DNA from: Pseudomonas spelaei
GTDB lineage: Bacteria; Pseudomonadota; Gammaproteobacteria; Pseudomonadales; Pseudomonadaceae
Reading direction: 5' to 3'
Assembly (NCBI RefSeq): GCF_009724245.1
Contig: NZ_WNNK01000035.1
Coordinates: 1 to 44,919 of the forward strand
DNA length: 44,919 bases
In this document: positions 6,593 through 16,262 of the stretch, one piece after another
How the letters are laid out: the number at the start of each line of letters is the position of its first letter
Position numbering within the stretch: the stretch's first letter is position 1
Made by a program: the position numbers and the translations under genes
The notes under the pieces: model-generated
The model's input: only the letters and a program-made list of their open reading frames with translations
Database searches by the model: none
Told to the model about the DNA's origin: nothing

Positions 6593-8473
6593 GTGAGCGT
6601 ACTGAATAGACAATCGGTGTTGGAACTGCGCATCTTTGCGCCGAAGCTGGAGAAGTACTCTGACCGGCAAATTGAAGTCGCCCAGACCTGGGCTTTGCAT
6701 TTTAGCGTACCGCCCTCCCGACTGACCTCATTCATCGAAAACTATCTGAACTCAACCGTCCACACGCGGTGCTGGTGCGTCACCCTGCCTTCAACAAGTG
6801 ATCAAAAACGGCCAGTTTTGGCCAGAGTCGGCGATCACCTCCAATACTTCGATGGTCATCAAGTTAAAGCCTGCAAAATCGTCAGCAAGGACCGCGTGCA
6901 CAAGAAAAAACCCACTGCACGGGTGGCCCAACAGCTTCTGCTCAGATTTGAAAAACGCTGGTATTCAGACGTACTACTGACCTCTTTCTGCAAGTTGGCT
7001 GGGGAGCGGGCTAAAGCCTTATCGGTTGAAGATCTCGGATGCTTTAATCGCAGAGGCTACGATTCGACGGTGAGCAACAATCGGTACTTCAGTCCTCGAA
7101 CCCGATTTTATCTGACGCAGATTGGCAGCACGCTGAAGCAGTTTTGCCAGTGCCTAGACCAAGAGCTTTTATTCGCCATTCGTTCAGCGCAATGCCCCTC
7201 CCCCAAGCTCTATAACTGGCTTGCTCAAGGCGACCGCAAACGCCGCCTGCAGGCATTGAAAGCCCAACCGGTACTGATTCCACTTCTGGTGCTGGTAGAT
7301 CAATGGCCATGGCCGTGGGATGGGCAGCAGCAGGTATACATGAACTGCCCGTGGGACGACCTTCAAGAATGCCGACCAAACTGGAGCGACGATGGCTCTT
7401 TGATCATCGCGCAAGAGTGCCTGATCGGTCGCATTGCAGACGCAGGCCTTCCCCTTACCGACACACTGGCGTGGCTGCTACAGGCGCCGCGCACTGCAGT
7501 GCGCTACCTAGGTCAACAACGGGTATTCGATACCGGCAGTGCATTAACCCGTATCAATCGTGAGGGGCCTGAAGGGCCCTGGCATCGACTGCTGCTGGGA
7601 GCCTCACTGGGCAATCGCCGTCCCCATAAAAAAGCACACTGGATCAGTTTCTTCGCCCTTCTGGATAAAATCCCGTATCAACTGCGGGAGCAGACGCAGG
7701 ACTGGAACAGGCTGCTGTCGGGGTGTCCAACCGATTGGTCTGACCCCAGTTGGCCCCAAATCGCCGACGACTTACGAGACCTAAACGAGCTCTTCAACAA
7801 CATAGATCAGAGCTACGGACCCGATGCCTGTGAAGCACTAAAAAAGCTCAAAAGCTTCATTGGTACTGCTACCTATCACCAGATCGTCAGTTTGGTGGAT
7901 GCCTTTCACCTCGCGATGATAGACATACGTGAAGCCCTGGATGCAGCAGATTCCCAAACAAAAACAGACTCTTTAACACCCTGGAGGCCGCTGCTTATTT
8001 CAAACGACACATCCCTCATAAGCCCGAATGGGCTGCAAATTGTCGAACTGAAATGCCCAGCCGATCTTTATGCGGAACATCGAGCGCTGGGCCATTGCAT
8101 TGATGGTTACGACTACAGCGCTTATCGAGGCAACTGCCGTCTTTTTTCGGTTCGAGAAAACGGGCAATCGTTGACCTCTGCCGAAATCCAGATGAATGAA
8201 AGTGCCTGGGGAGAAACGCTAGAAAAATTGACTCCCAAACACTTGGTGACAACACAACTGCGAGGGCTACGCAATCGCACGCCTAAGCCGGGCTCCAGGG
8301 TTGACCGGGCCTATCAATGGTTTTGGGCAAAGATCAAATCAGGTGAACTCGCCATCAATCTGGAATGGCCCGACCAAACCCTATCCATGTCTCGCTATAC
8401 AAATCGAAACCGGAAACAACTGCATGCTCAAGCGTGCGCGGAATGGATCAACCAACGACTGAGTAAAACATGA
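6593..8473 (+). CDS. PcfJ domain-containing protein
   Basis: Protein of 626 residues. The diagnostic part is near the C-terminus (about 480-545): an L-x-H-C-I-D-x-Y box (ALGHCIDGYDY), a Cys-containing strand and an S-V-R strand (CRLFSVRENG). This is the PcfJ pattern known from conjugative plasmid pCF10 and many mobile elements. The role of PcfJ is not established. The N-terminal 450 residues are helical, with basic and aromatic patches, and unassigned. The start is GTG 6593 with AGGAGG 6 bases upstream. The gene overlaps the following helicase gene by 4 bases (ATGA), indicating coupled expression and perhaps a joint function. Confidence 0.7.
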   Translation: MSVLNRQSVLELRIFAPKLEKYSDRQIEVAQTWALHFSVPPSRLTSFIENYLNSTVHTRCWCVTLPSTSDQKRPVLARVGDHLQYFDGHQVKACKIVSKDRVHKKKPTARVAQQLLLRFEKRWYSDVLLTSFCKLAGERAKALSVEDLGCFNRRGYDSTVSNNRYFSPRTRFYLTQIGSTLKQFCQCLDQELLFAIRSAQCPSPKLYNWLAQGDRKRRLQALKAQPVLIPLLVLVDQWPWPWDGQQQVYMNCPWDDLQECRPNWSDDGSLIIAQECLIGRIADAGLPLTDTLAWLLQAPRTAVRYLGQQRVFDTGSALTRINREGPEGPWHRLLLGASLGNRRPHKKAHWISFFALLDKIPYQLREQTQDWNRLLSGCPTDWSDPSWPQIADDLRDLNELFNNIDQSYGPDACEALKKLKSFIGTATYHQIVSLVDAFHLAMIDIREALDAADSQTKTDSLTPWRPLLISNDTSLISPNGLQIVELKCPADLYAEHRALGHCIDGYDYSAYRGNCRLFSVRENGQSLTSAEIQMNESAWGETLEKLTPKHLVTTQLRGLRNRTPKPGSRVDRAYQWFWAKIKSGELAINLEWPDQTLSMSRYTNRNRKQLHAQACAEWINQRLSKT

Positions 8474-10425
8474 GCCGTCCGCGCCTCATGAACCGCCGGC
8501 AGGACCTGGTCGAAAAGGTCATTTTCGACGGCTATGACTTCGGCATTTTGTTGCAGTACGTCGAAGGAGCCAATCGGCTGTTTCTCGAACGTGATGGTTT
8601 CTATATCCGACGTGCCGAGCACCCCCAGCATCGCTATTGGCGCTTGCCCAAAGGCAAGTTGCTGGATGACCTGGATGTGCTTTTCCACCGTTTGATGGAG
8701 TTGTCCGAGGACCGCTTCAATGAAAGTTGGGAGACGTTTTCACAGAAAATCTCAGCGGCACAGCGCGCTCCAGATCGGCAGGCATTTACCTGGGGGCTGA
8801 CCTTTCGGATCGCGCCACTCGTGCAGGGCGGGATCCTGCTGTCGGGTGACTATCATCCTGGCGCGGTCGCCGTTTCAAGGCGCATGCACGGCGTTTTTCT
8901 CGGGCAATCCAAGTCCTGGCGAATCGATGCCAGCGCCGAACTGGTGCGCTCCAACCTCATTCTGGAGCTGGGGCTGTCCGAGGATCAGTTCGAAATCCTT
9001 GACACCGTGCAGGAGCTGCTGACCGACGGATCAATTGTTCCCGCTGACGAAATCACCCGCATCAGCCTCGGAGGCCCGCCACAAGAACGCGCTGCCCAGG
9101 CTGGCAATGAAGACGTCTCAACCGACGTGTACCTTGCCGCTGTACCCTCCATCGAGCGGACAGAACTCACCACCGAACAAATTGATCAAGCCTTGGCGGG
9201 TCATTCATTACTGGGCCATCAACCGACAGGCATCCGGCACCTGCTTCAGCGGACCAGTGCATTACTTGCAGATGATATGGGCCTGGGCAAGACACGCCAG
9301 GCAATCATTGCCGCCGCTGTCCGGGCGGCCGATAAACCCATCTTGGTCATCACCCTGTCGACGCTGATCATCAACTGGCAACGCGAAATTCAGATGGTGT
9401 ATCCCGATGCCAAGATCGGCCAGCAGGTCTTTGATCCAGCATCACAGTGGATTATTACCAACTACGAGCGCTTGGGCGATTTTGTACTGCAGGCGAGCCA
9501 CTTTGAAGTGATGATCATCGACGAGGCACACCGTTTGAAAGAGCCTACCGCCGCGTGGACGCGCCACGGATTCGATATCGCGGCCAAGGTGCCCAATCGC
9601 TATCTACTCACCGGAACACCCGTCCTCAACCGGGAATCAGAACTGCACACGCTGCTGCGCCTGTCAGGACATCCTGTTGGGAGGCTGCCCCTCAAAGAGT
9701 TCTGCGAACAGTTCGCCGGCAGTCAGGATTTTCGAAAGAACCTGCGGGACGCGATTGGCGACTGGATGCTTCGTCGCCGTAAGGACGTGTTGCCGGGACT
9801 TAAGGGTAAGCAGCGGCAAACACTGCCGGTGGAGCTGTCTGTGGAGGAACGCCGTGAATATGATCAGATACGTCTCGAAGACAGGCCTAGCCTCGCTAGG
9901 TTGGGTTCACTGCGCCAGTTACTGGAGCAGGTCAAGATTCGTGTCGTCATGGAGCTACTGGGCGAACTGGACGCGCAGGACAAGGTTATTTTGTTCTGTG
10001 AGTTCAAAGACACGGTCAGTACGCTGCACGCTCAGTGCGAGCAAGCCGAGTATGGTTGCGTCACGGTGGTCGGCAGTGACTCTGTGGGCAAACGCCAGAA
10101 AGCGATCGATCAATTCCAAAGTGATCCAGACATCCGTGTCTTCGTTGCCACGACTTCTGCTGCCGGCACCGGCAACAACCTGACCGCTGCCAACTACGTC
10201 ATGTTCTTGGGCCTGCCCTGGACGCCAGGGTTACAGGACCAGGCTGAGGACAGAGCGTATCGAAACGGACAGTTGCGTATGGTTGTGGTGAAAATTCCTT
10301 TGGTGGAAAACACCATTGATCAGATGCTATGGCAGATGCTACTGGATAAACGACAACTGGCAAGTGACCTGATTGAGCCCGATCCGGCCGCCACCGCCAG
10401 GTCCGAGTTGTCGGCGATTTTGTGA
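8470..10425 (+). CDS. SNF2-type DEAD/DEAH box helicase
   Basis: Protein of 651 residues. After a unique N-terminal region of about 250 residues it contains a SNF2-like ATPase core: motif I ADDMGLGKT (Lys about 272), motif II D-E-A-H (about 351), motif III LLTGTP, and motifs V/VI TSAAGTGNNLTAAN ... QAEDRAYRNGQ in the second RecA lobe. It should use ATP to translocate on double-stranded DNA or remodel protein-DNA complexes. It is coupled to the PcfJ-like gene (4-base overlap) and is part of the ICE backbone, so a role in replication or transfer is likely. A defence role cannot be excluded from sequence. Confidence 0.85.
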   Translation: MSRPRLMNRRQDLVEKVIFDGYDFGILLQYVEGANRLFLERDGFYIRRAEHPQHRYWRLPKGKLLDDLDVLFHRLMELSEDRFNESWETFSQKISAAQRAPDRQAFTWGLTFRIAPLVQGGILLSGDYHPGAVAVSRRMHGVFLGQSKSWRIDASAELVRSNLILELGLSEDQFEILDTVQELLTDGSIVPADEITRISLGGPPQERAAQAGNEDVSTDVYLAAVPSIERTELTTEQIDQALAGHSLLGHQPTGIRHLLQRTSALLADDMGLGKTRQAIIAAAVRAADKPILVITLSTLIINWQREIQMVYPDAKIGQQVFDPASQWIITNYERLGDFVLQASHFEVMIIDEAHRLKEPTAAWTRHGFDIAAKVPNRYLLTGTPVLNRESELHTLLRLSGHPVGRLPLKEFCEQFAGSQDFRKNLRDAIGDWMLRRRKDVLPGLKGKQRQTLPVELSVEERREYDQIRLEDRPSLARLGSLRQLLEQVKIRVVMELLGELDAQDKVILFCEFKDTVSTLHAQCEQAEYGCVTVVGSDSVGKRQKAIDQFQSDPDIRVFVATTSAAGTGNNLTAANYVMFLGLPWTPGLQDQAEDRAYRNGQLRMVVVKIPLVENTIDQMLWQMLLDKRQLASDLIEPDPAATARSELSAIL

Positions 10426-10538
10426 GTTGCCAGATTAACTGCTAAACATGTCCCGCTGTCAGAAACGTTTGCCCGATGACAGCGCTCTTTATTTTGTGTC
10501 AGCATATAGCCACCACATAACAGTAGGGGGCGGCGGCG

Positions 10539-11039
10539 ATGCTCGACATTTTGCAAGGCACCCCCCTCTGGGTATACGGCGTATTCCTCCTGATTTGTTA
10601 CTACGGTATCAAAGCTCGAAAAGCTCATCTGGAGCGCCCACGCACCCTCCTAATTACACCTCTGCTTTTTGCACTCTGGTCATTTTTTTCTCTCAAATAC
10701 GCGGACCATTTTGCGATAACGCTTTGCGTTTGGCTGGTAGGAATTGTGCTGGGCTGCCTTGCTGCCTCTTCATTGTTTCCTCACCAGAGACTGACCTTAG
10801 CGGAAGGTGGTCAGCGCCTGATTGTGCCAGGCAGTTGGAATATTCTCGGAATATACTTACTGTTCTTTGCCATAAAATATTTCCTTGGTTATCAAGAAGC
10901 AGTACATCCAGAACACTCAAACGACGCTGAGCTAATTCTTATAGCTGGTTTTGCACCAGGGTTCACCGTGGGGTTGTTTTTTGGTAGAGCTGCTAATTAC
11001 TACCGTGGATGGCTGGAACTTCGAGGCGTGGGAGTTTGA
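10539..11039 (+). CDS. Small integral membrane protein (DUF6622-like)
   Basis: Protein of 166 residues with about five hydrophobic segments: VYGVFLLICYYGI near the N-terminus, LLITPLLFALWSFF, AITLCVWLVGIVLGCLAA, ILGIYLLFFAIKYFLGY and a last one around LIAGFAPGFTVGLFFG. The pattern fits small inner-membrane proteins of the DUF6622 type, but that assignment is from general resemblance. ATG 10539 has only a weak, G-rich upstream sequence. The gene stands alone between the helicase and the left pilL duplicate; its end (about 11032) coincides with the start of the duplicated segment. Confidence 0.6.
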   Translation: MLDILQGTPLWVYGVFLLICYYGIKARKAHLERPRTLLITPLLFALWSFFSLKYADHFAITLCVWLVGIVLGCLAASSLFPHQRLTLAEGGQRLIVPGSWNILGIYLLFFAIKYFLGYQEAVHPEHSNDAELILIAGFAPGFTVGLFFGRAANYYRGWLELRGVGV

Positions 11040-11520
11040 TCGGATCCGGCCCCCCTGTTTGTGAAACGTCGCTAATCAGCTAGTCGCTCTACTCTCCCGA
11101 GAAGTGATGCAAGTGTTCGTTGTCACGGTTTGAGCTGGCCCCAAATCCTTGTTACTCCGAGGCAAAAAAACAGTGAATATCGGTAGACTTTGACTTAGGT
11201 GCGAATAATGCTTTTGCTTACCAAGTGAATCCGACACAGCCCTATTATCTATTTCATGCTGCGCCACTGCCAACACCTTGCCACCGTGCCTCCATCATCA
11301 ACGGAGGCCTCTCAGCACATGACCAAACACTTCATCACCCTCTCCCTGTTTGCACTCATCGTAAGCTGTGCGGACCAAACGACCCAGGCGCATAAGCGTG
11401 CGCTGGACAGCAGCCGAAATCCAGACATGTCGACACGGGCCCTATACCACAACGGCGCCTTTGCCGAAAAAGAACTGGCAGTACGTTATGGCCGCTACAT
11501 CCTGTTAGCACCCTGCCCGA
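11032..11520 (+). repeat. Left copy of the pilL upstream duplication
   Basis: This segment aligns along its length with 15774-16262 (the pilL promoter and first 200 bases of pilL). Both contain, in the same order, the blocks GTTTGATC, CAGCTAG, TTTGACTTA, GATGC/AATGC TTTTGC, ATCCGACACAG, TTATCTATTTC, TGCTGCGCCAC and TGCCTCCATC. Identity by eye is about three-quarters to four-fifths. The two copies bracket the autotransporter gene as imperfect direct repeats. Confidence 0.85.
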
Positions 11521-11585
11521 CACAGATCAGCGTGGTTCAGATAATCATTCAGCAAATATATAAGATTAATCCTATTAAAAATTAA
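11319..11585 (+). pseudogene. Truncated, frameshifted pilL 5' fragment
   Basis: From ATG 11319 it reads MTKHFITLSLFALIVSCADQ, nearly identical to the lipoprotein signal of intact pilL at 16060. Collinearity holds for about 62 residues up to VRYGRYIL. There a missing base (about 11505) shifts the frame relative to pilL, and similarity ends near 11540. The rest to the TAA at 11585 is unrelated AT-rich sequence. It keeps the ribosome site and lipobox, so a short secreted lipopeptide could still be made, but it lacks the TcpQ domain. It is best explained as the left remnant of an insertion that duplicated the start of pilL. Confidence 0.8.
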
Positions 11586-11996
11586 GCACTTTATCAATAT
11601 TAATATTAATTTAATCAATGTACGTTGGCCTGCATGCAAAAATAAACCATGCAAAGCAGAAAATATTATTCGAGCGTGTAGTAATAAACATTAGAACTAA
11701 AATAAATATTTAGCGCATGGGAAAATCTCTTCGCGCAAGGCATACGCCTCAATTTAGAGCATTTGCCCTGCCAACATAAATAGCGCCAATGGTAACAACC
11801 ATCAAAAACTCAATTTAACTTTGGCAAGCAGATTTATTATCCGCATAGCGACCTCAACAATATCCACGCCACACTTTTATAAAAAAATATTTAACAACCT
11901 TACTGCTTCGCTGACTACGATTTTTTTGCTCCTTCGTTGAGCACCCGCTGACTCTGCCCAAAACCCAATATATCTCCGGAACAAAGGAAAACCATT
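11586..11996 (+). other. AT-rich upstream region of the autotransporter gene
   Basis: About 410 bases with much lower GC than the flanks, with runs such as TTAATATTAATTTAATC near 11600. No gene is recognised. The composition suggests that it came with the autotransporter gene from another source and contains its promoter. AAAGGA just before ATG 11997 is the ribosome site. Confidence 0.55.
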
Positions 11997-14900
11997 ATGG
12001 GTAGCTTAAATAATGTGTTAGCAGTACATCGACATCCCGACACAATATATCTTAAATTAGCTTCTACCACTGCTGGGGTGATCTTATGGCTCGCACAGAT
12101 CACAACGGCGAACGCTTATGCTCCCGTCAGTGAGAACAACCCCTATACTCCAAAAGTACTGGAAGCCGCTTTTAGAAAAGCCATCGTGCTATCCCCCCTC
12201 AAGCCTGAGTCTGAGATCGTCGATTTCGAGGCCAAGCAGTTCGCCGCCCAGTCCGGCAAGTTCAATTCGCCTCTCAAGCAATACTACGAATTGCAACCGA
12301 AAAACCTCATGATCGACGCCATGCTCGGCGATACCAAACAGCCGGCAACTAACGATTACAAAGATGTTCTATTCGACAACCGTGGCAAATATACCACCGA
12401 AATATTCAACTTATCCAAAGCTATAATCGCCAACTTACCAGCAGCTAAGCCTTACACCTACATGGAACCAGGCATTAGTAGCAACTTCACGGCACAATTG
12501 AATTCTGGTCAATCCTGGGCTGCCGCAACTCGCGACTGGAGCATCAACGCGCAAACCTGGAAGACCCCAGAAGCTCTGGTCAACCCTGGACTGGAGCGCG
12601 TCAACGCGTATTACGCCTATGCTCTGGGTATGACCGGCAAAGGTGTGAATGTCGGCGTGCTCGACTCGGGCATTCTCACCGAGCACTTCGAGTTCCAGGG
12701 CAAGAATGCCCAGGGCCAGGACCGTGTGCAGGCGGTGACGTCCACCGGTGAGTACTACGCCACTCATCCGCGCTACCTCCACGACACCCCGGATGGCGAG
12801 TTTCAGAAGGGCGAGCATTTCAGTATTTCCGGTGAGTACGACCCGGTGATCAACGACGGCCACGGTACGGAAATGTCCGGTGTACTGGGCGCCAGCCGCA
12901 ACGGCACCGGCATGCACGGCATCGCCTTCGACGCCAACCTGTTTGTCGCCAACACCGGCGGCACCGATGACAACCGCTTCCAGGGCTCCAATGACCTCGA
13001 CTACAACGCGTTCATGGCCAGCTACAACGCCCTGGCCGCTAAGAACGTCTCGATCGTCAACCAGAGTTGGGGCCAGAATTCTCGCAACGATGTGGAGAAC
13101 CACTTCGGCAACGTTGGCGACAGCGCGGCCGATAACCTGCGGGACATGACGGCCGCTTATCGCCCGTTCTGGGACAAAGCCCACGCCGGGCAAAAGACCT
13201 GGATGGACGCCATGGCTGACGCCGCACGGCAAAACACCTTTATCCAGATCATCTCGGCGGGTAACGACAGCCACGGCGCCAACCCGGATACCAACGCCAA
13301 CCTGCCGTTCTTCAAGCCTGATATCGAATCCAAATGGCTATCGATCACCGGTTATGACGAGACCAGCGCCCAGGTGTACAACCGCTGTGGCACGTCGAAG
13401 TGGTGGTGCGTGATGGGTGTTTCGGGTATCCCGTCCACCAGAACTGAAGATCACCTCATCTCCAATTCCAACGGCACCTCCGCTGCGGCGCCCAGCGTGT
13501 CCGGCGCCCTAGCCCTAGTCATCCAACGCTTCCCCTATATGAGTGCCAGCCAAGCTCGGGACGTATTATTGACCACCGCCAGCCTCCAAGCGCCAGACGG
13601 AGCGGATACACCTGTGGGTGCTGAGGAAGGGCCACGTACTGGCAGACCACTGCAGCCGGTATACAATGCTCCACCTGGCACGCCTCAAGTGCCAGGAGTG
13701 GTCAGCGGTTGGGGATTACCCAACTTGCAAAAAGCCATGCAAGGACCGGGACAGCTCCTCGGTTCGATGGCAGTGGCCTTGCCCGCTGGCATTCGGGATA
13801 TCTGGGCCAACCCGATTTCCGATGAGGCAATCCGCACCCGTCGAGTGGAGGACACCACCGAGCAGGCGGCCTGGACAGCGACTAAACAGCAAAAAGGTTG
13901 GCTCAACGGTCTACCTGCCAATGCTTCTGCAGATGATCAGTTCCAATACGAAATCGGCAACGCACGGGAACAGGCAACGCTGACGCGCGGCAAAGATTTA
14001 CTCACCGGCAACACCTATGTTGGCAGCCTGATTAAATCAGGAGACGGTGAACACGTACTGGAAGGCCATAATACCTACTCGGGTAGCACTTGGGTGCGTG
14101 GCGGCAAGTTATCGGTAGACGGCTCGCTGACCTCCGCCGTGACAGTAGATGGAAGCGCCGTAGGCACCCGCAACCCGGAGAACGGTGTGATAACCACACT
14201 GGGTGGCACACTGGCAGGGAATGGCACGATCGGTACTTTGACTATCAACAACGGCGGCAGTGTTGCTCCTGGGCACTCGATCGGAACGCTACGCACTCAG
14301 GGTGTTACCTTTAATCCTGGTTCACAGTATGTGGTCGACGTTAACCGTAACGGACAAAGTGACCAAATTCAAAGTAACGGAACTGTTACTCTTAATGGCG
14401 GAGTTGTGACGGTATCAATGCAAAACGACACTAACCTGCTCACCCTTAAAGAAACTCGCAGTTTGCTGGGGCAGCGATTGAATATTCTCAGCGCCGGCCA
14501 AAGCGTGAAAGGACAATTCTCTACCGTACTCCCTAACTCTTTATTCATTAGCAGCCAACTAATCTACCAACCAAATCAAGTAACGCTTAAACTCGACCGT
14601 AACCAAACGAGCTTTGCAAGTATCGGACAAACTCGTAATGAGCGCGCCGTAGCGATGGCAGCAGATACCCTGAGTGCTGGTAACCCTGTTTATGAAAGCA
14701 TTCTATCCTCGAAGACAGCCGCCCAAGCTCGCCAAGCGTTCAGCCAACTAAACGGACAGATTTATTCAGATATCACTGGAGCACTCATAAGCGATAGCCG
14801 TTACATTCGCGATGCAATCAATGGTCGTCTGCAACAAGCCCAGGCGCTAAGTCCTAACGCACAAATTCAGGCAAGCCATAATGGAGGGTGGGTGCAACTT

Positions 14901-15692
14901 TTGGGGGGACATAACAACATTAAAGGTGATGGCAACGCCAGCGGATATTCTTCATCGATTAGTGGTGTATTACTAGGGCTAGACACAGACATGGCAGACG
15001 GATGGCGCTTTGGGGCGGCCACGGGCTATAGCCAAACAAAGCTTAACGGATCTCTCAAGACAAAAGTTGAGAGCGCTAACTATCATCTTTCACTTTATGG
15101 TGGCAAGCAATACGACACAATTGCCCTGCGCATTGGTGAGACTACTACCTGGCATGATTTGAATACTAAGCGCCGTGTTAGCTACGACAGTCAGTTGGCC
15201 TACCCAAAGGCCGATTACAGCGCCCGCACGGATCAGGTGTTCGCTGAAATTGGTTATACTCGCTGGAGCATTATACAGCCTTTCGCAAGCCTCACCTATC
15301 TGAACCACCATGACGATTCTTTCAAAGAAAAAGGGGGCGCTGCTACCTTGCATGCTGACAAGCAAAACCAGAATGCAGCGCTTTCCAACCTAGGGCTTCG
15401 TGCTCATACCAAACTTCCGATTAGCAGCACGTCGTCGTTGCACTTACAAGGTGAGTTGGGCTGGGAGCATCAATTGAGTAATACCGATCGCAAAGCCTCA
15501 TTGAAGCTGACTGGTAGTGACACAGCCTTTGCCGTCAACAGTGTGCCAGTTGCACGTGATGGTGCAACCATTAAGGCAAGCGCGGAAATGGCTTTGACCC
15601 AAGATACCCTAGTATCTTTAAACTACAGCGGTATGTTGTCGGCCAAGGGTAATAGCAATGGGCTAAACGCTGAATTCACCTTCCGATTTTAA
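11997..15692 (+). CDS. Subtilisin-like (S8) serine protease autotransporter
   Basis: Protein of 1,231 residues, a type Va secreted protease. An extended signal region (about 1-42, ending near TTANA-YAPV) precedes the S8 passenger. The catalytic triad is visible: Asp223 in VGVLDSGI, His289 in DGHGTEMSG and Ser495 in NGTSAAAP, with the oxyanion Asn in IISAGNDS. An autotransporter-associated repeat (GHNTYSGSTWVRGGKL, then GTLAGNGTIGTL...VAPGHSIGTL; about 685-770) follows. About 280 C-terminal residues form the outer-membrane beta-barrel, ending in the terminal strand EFTFRF. It resembles SphB1/Ssp-type proteases of Pseudomonas and Serratia. It is cargo, flanked by the pilL duplication, and has its own terminator. 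Substrate is unknown. Confidence 0.93.
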   Translation: MGSLNNVLAVHRHPDTIYLKLASTTAGVILWLAQITTANAYAPVSENNPYTPKVLEAAFRKAIVLSPLKPESEIVDFEAKQFAAQSGKFNSPLKQYYELQPKNLMIDAMLGDTKQPATNDYKDVLFDNRGKYTTEIFNLSKAIIANLPAAKPYTYMEPGISSNFTAQLNSGQSWAAATRDWSINAQTWKTPEALVNPGLERVNAYYAYALGMTGKGVNVGVLDSGILTEHFEFQGKNAQGQDRVQAVTSTGEYYATHPRYLHDTPDGEFQKGEHFSISGEYDPVINDGHGTEMSGVLGASRNGTGMHGIAFDANLFVANTGGTDDNRFQGSNDLDYNAFMASYNALAAKNVSIVNQSWGQNSRNDVENHFGNVGDSAADNLRDMTAAYRPFWDKAHAGQKTWMDAMADAARQNTFIQIISAGNDSHGANPDTNANLPFFKPDIESKWLSITGYDETSAQVYNRCGTSKWWCVMGVSGIPSTRTEDHLISNSNGTSAAAPSVSGALALVIQRFPYMSASQARDVLLTTASLQAPDGADTPVGAEEGPRTGRPLQPVYNAPPGTPQVPGVVSGWGLPNLQKAMQGPGQLLGSMAVALPAGIRDIWANPISDEAIRTRRVEDTTEQAAWTATKQQKGWLNGLPANASADDQFQYEIGNAREQATLTRGKDLLTGNTYVGSLIKSGDGEHVLEGHNTYSGSTWVRGGKLSVDGSLTSAVTVDGSAVGTRNPENGVITTLGGTLAGNGTIGTLTINNGGSVAPGHSIGTLRTQGVTFNPGSQYVVDVNRNGQSDQIQSNGTVTLNGGVVTVSMQNDTNLLTLKETRSLLGQRLNILSAGQSVKGQFSTVLPNSLFISSQLIYQPNQVTLKLDRNQTSFASIGQTRNERAVAMAADTLSAGNPVYESILSSKTAAQARQAFSQLNGQIYSDITGALISDSRYIRDAINGRLQQAQALSPNAQIQASHNGGWVQLLGGHNNIKGDGNASGYSSSISGVLLGLDTDMADGWRFGAATGYSQTKLNGSLKTKVESANYHLSLYGGKQYDTIALRIGETTTWHDLNTKRRVSYDSQLAYPKADYSARTDQVFAEIGYTRWSIIQPFASLTYLNHHDDSFKEKGGAATLHADKQNQNAALSNLGLRAHTKLPISSTSSLHLQGELGWEHQLSNTDRKASLKLTGSDTAFAVNSVPVARDGATIKASAEMALTQDTLVSLNYSGMLSAKGNSNGLNAEFTFRF

Positions 15693-15710
15693 ATGAAATT
15701 TTAGACATGA

Positions 15711-15741
15711 GAGTGTGCCAAATAATTGGCACACTCTTTTT
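15711..15741 (+). terminator. Rho-independent terminator of the autotransporter gene
   Basis: Perfect 11-bp stem GAGTGTGCCAA / TTGGCACACTC (15711-15721 / 15726-15736), loop ATAA, followed by TTTTT. It begins 18 bases after the stop codon. Confidence 0.95.
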
Positions 15742-15773
15742 ATAAAACTCAAAATGGAAGCGATGACGTGGCC

Positions 15774-16262
15774 GTTTGATCTGCACCGCCCTTCTGACTT
15801 GTGAAGCGCCGCAAACCAGCTAGCCATTCAACCTATCTAAGTAGCAATTCGAGTACTCATCATCACAATTTGAGTTGGCTCCTAATATTAGCCGCCCTAA
15901 GGTGGAAAACAGTGAGTCTCGATAAGCTTTGACTTACGCATTGTAATGATGCTTTTGCGTCCCACATAAATCCGACACAGCTCTGTTATCTATTTCCTGC
16001 TGCGCCACGGCCAACAGCCTGCCACCGTGCCTCCATCGTCAACGGAGGCCTCTCGGCACATGACCAGGCACTTCATCACCCTCTCCCTGCTTGCACTCAT
16101 CGTAAGCTGTGCGGACCAAACGCCCCAGGCGCACAAGCCTGCGTTCGACAGCAGCCGAAATCCGGACATGTTGACACCGGACCTCTATCCCAGCGGCGCC
16201 GTTCCTGAAAAAGATCCGGTCGTGCGCTATGGCCGTTACACCCTGGTCAGCACCCTACCCGA
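15774..16262 (+). repeat. Right copy of the pilL upstream duplication
   Basis: Intact copy: the upstream region and first 200 bases of functional pilL, matching 11032-11520 in order and orientation. Conservation of the non-coding part (GACACAG, TTATCTATTTC) in both copies suggests that it carries the promoter of the pilus operon. I did not find a clear -35/-10 pair. Confidence 0.85.

Noticed and set aside
6593..10425. PcfJ-like protein plus SNF2 helicase as a new phage defence pair
   Set aside because: Both are regular backbone genes in this ICE class by position. Nothing in the sequence points to defence, and no nuclease or sensor domain is seen.
12435..13274. Long minus-strand frame inside the autotransporter gene
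   Set aside because: It is antisense to the conserved protease domain, has biased composition from the GC-rich codons opposite, and no family resemblance.
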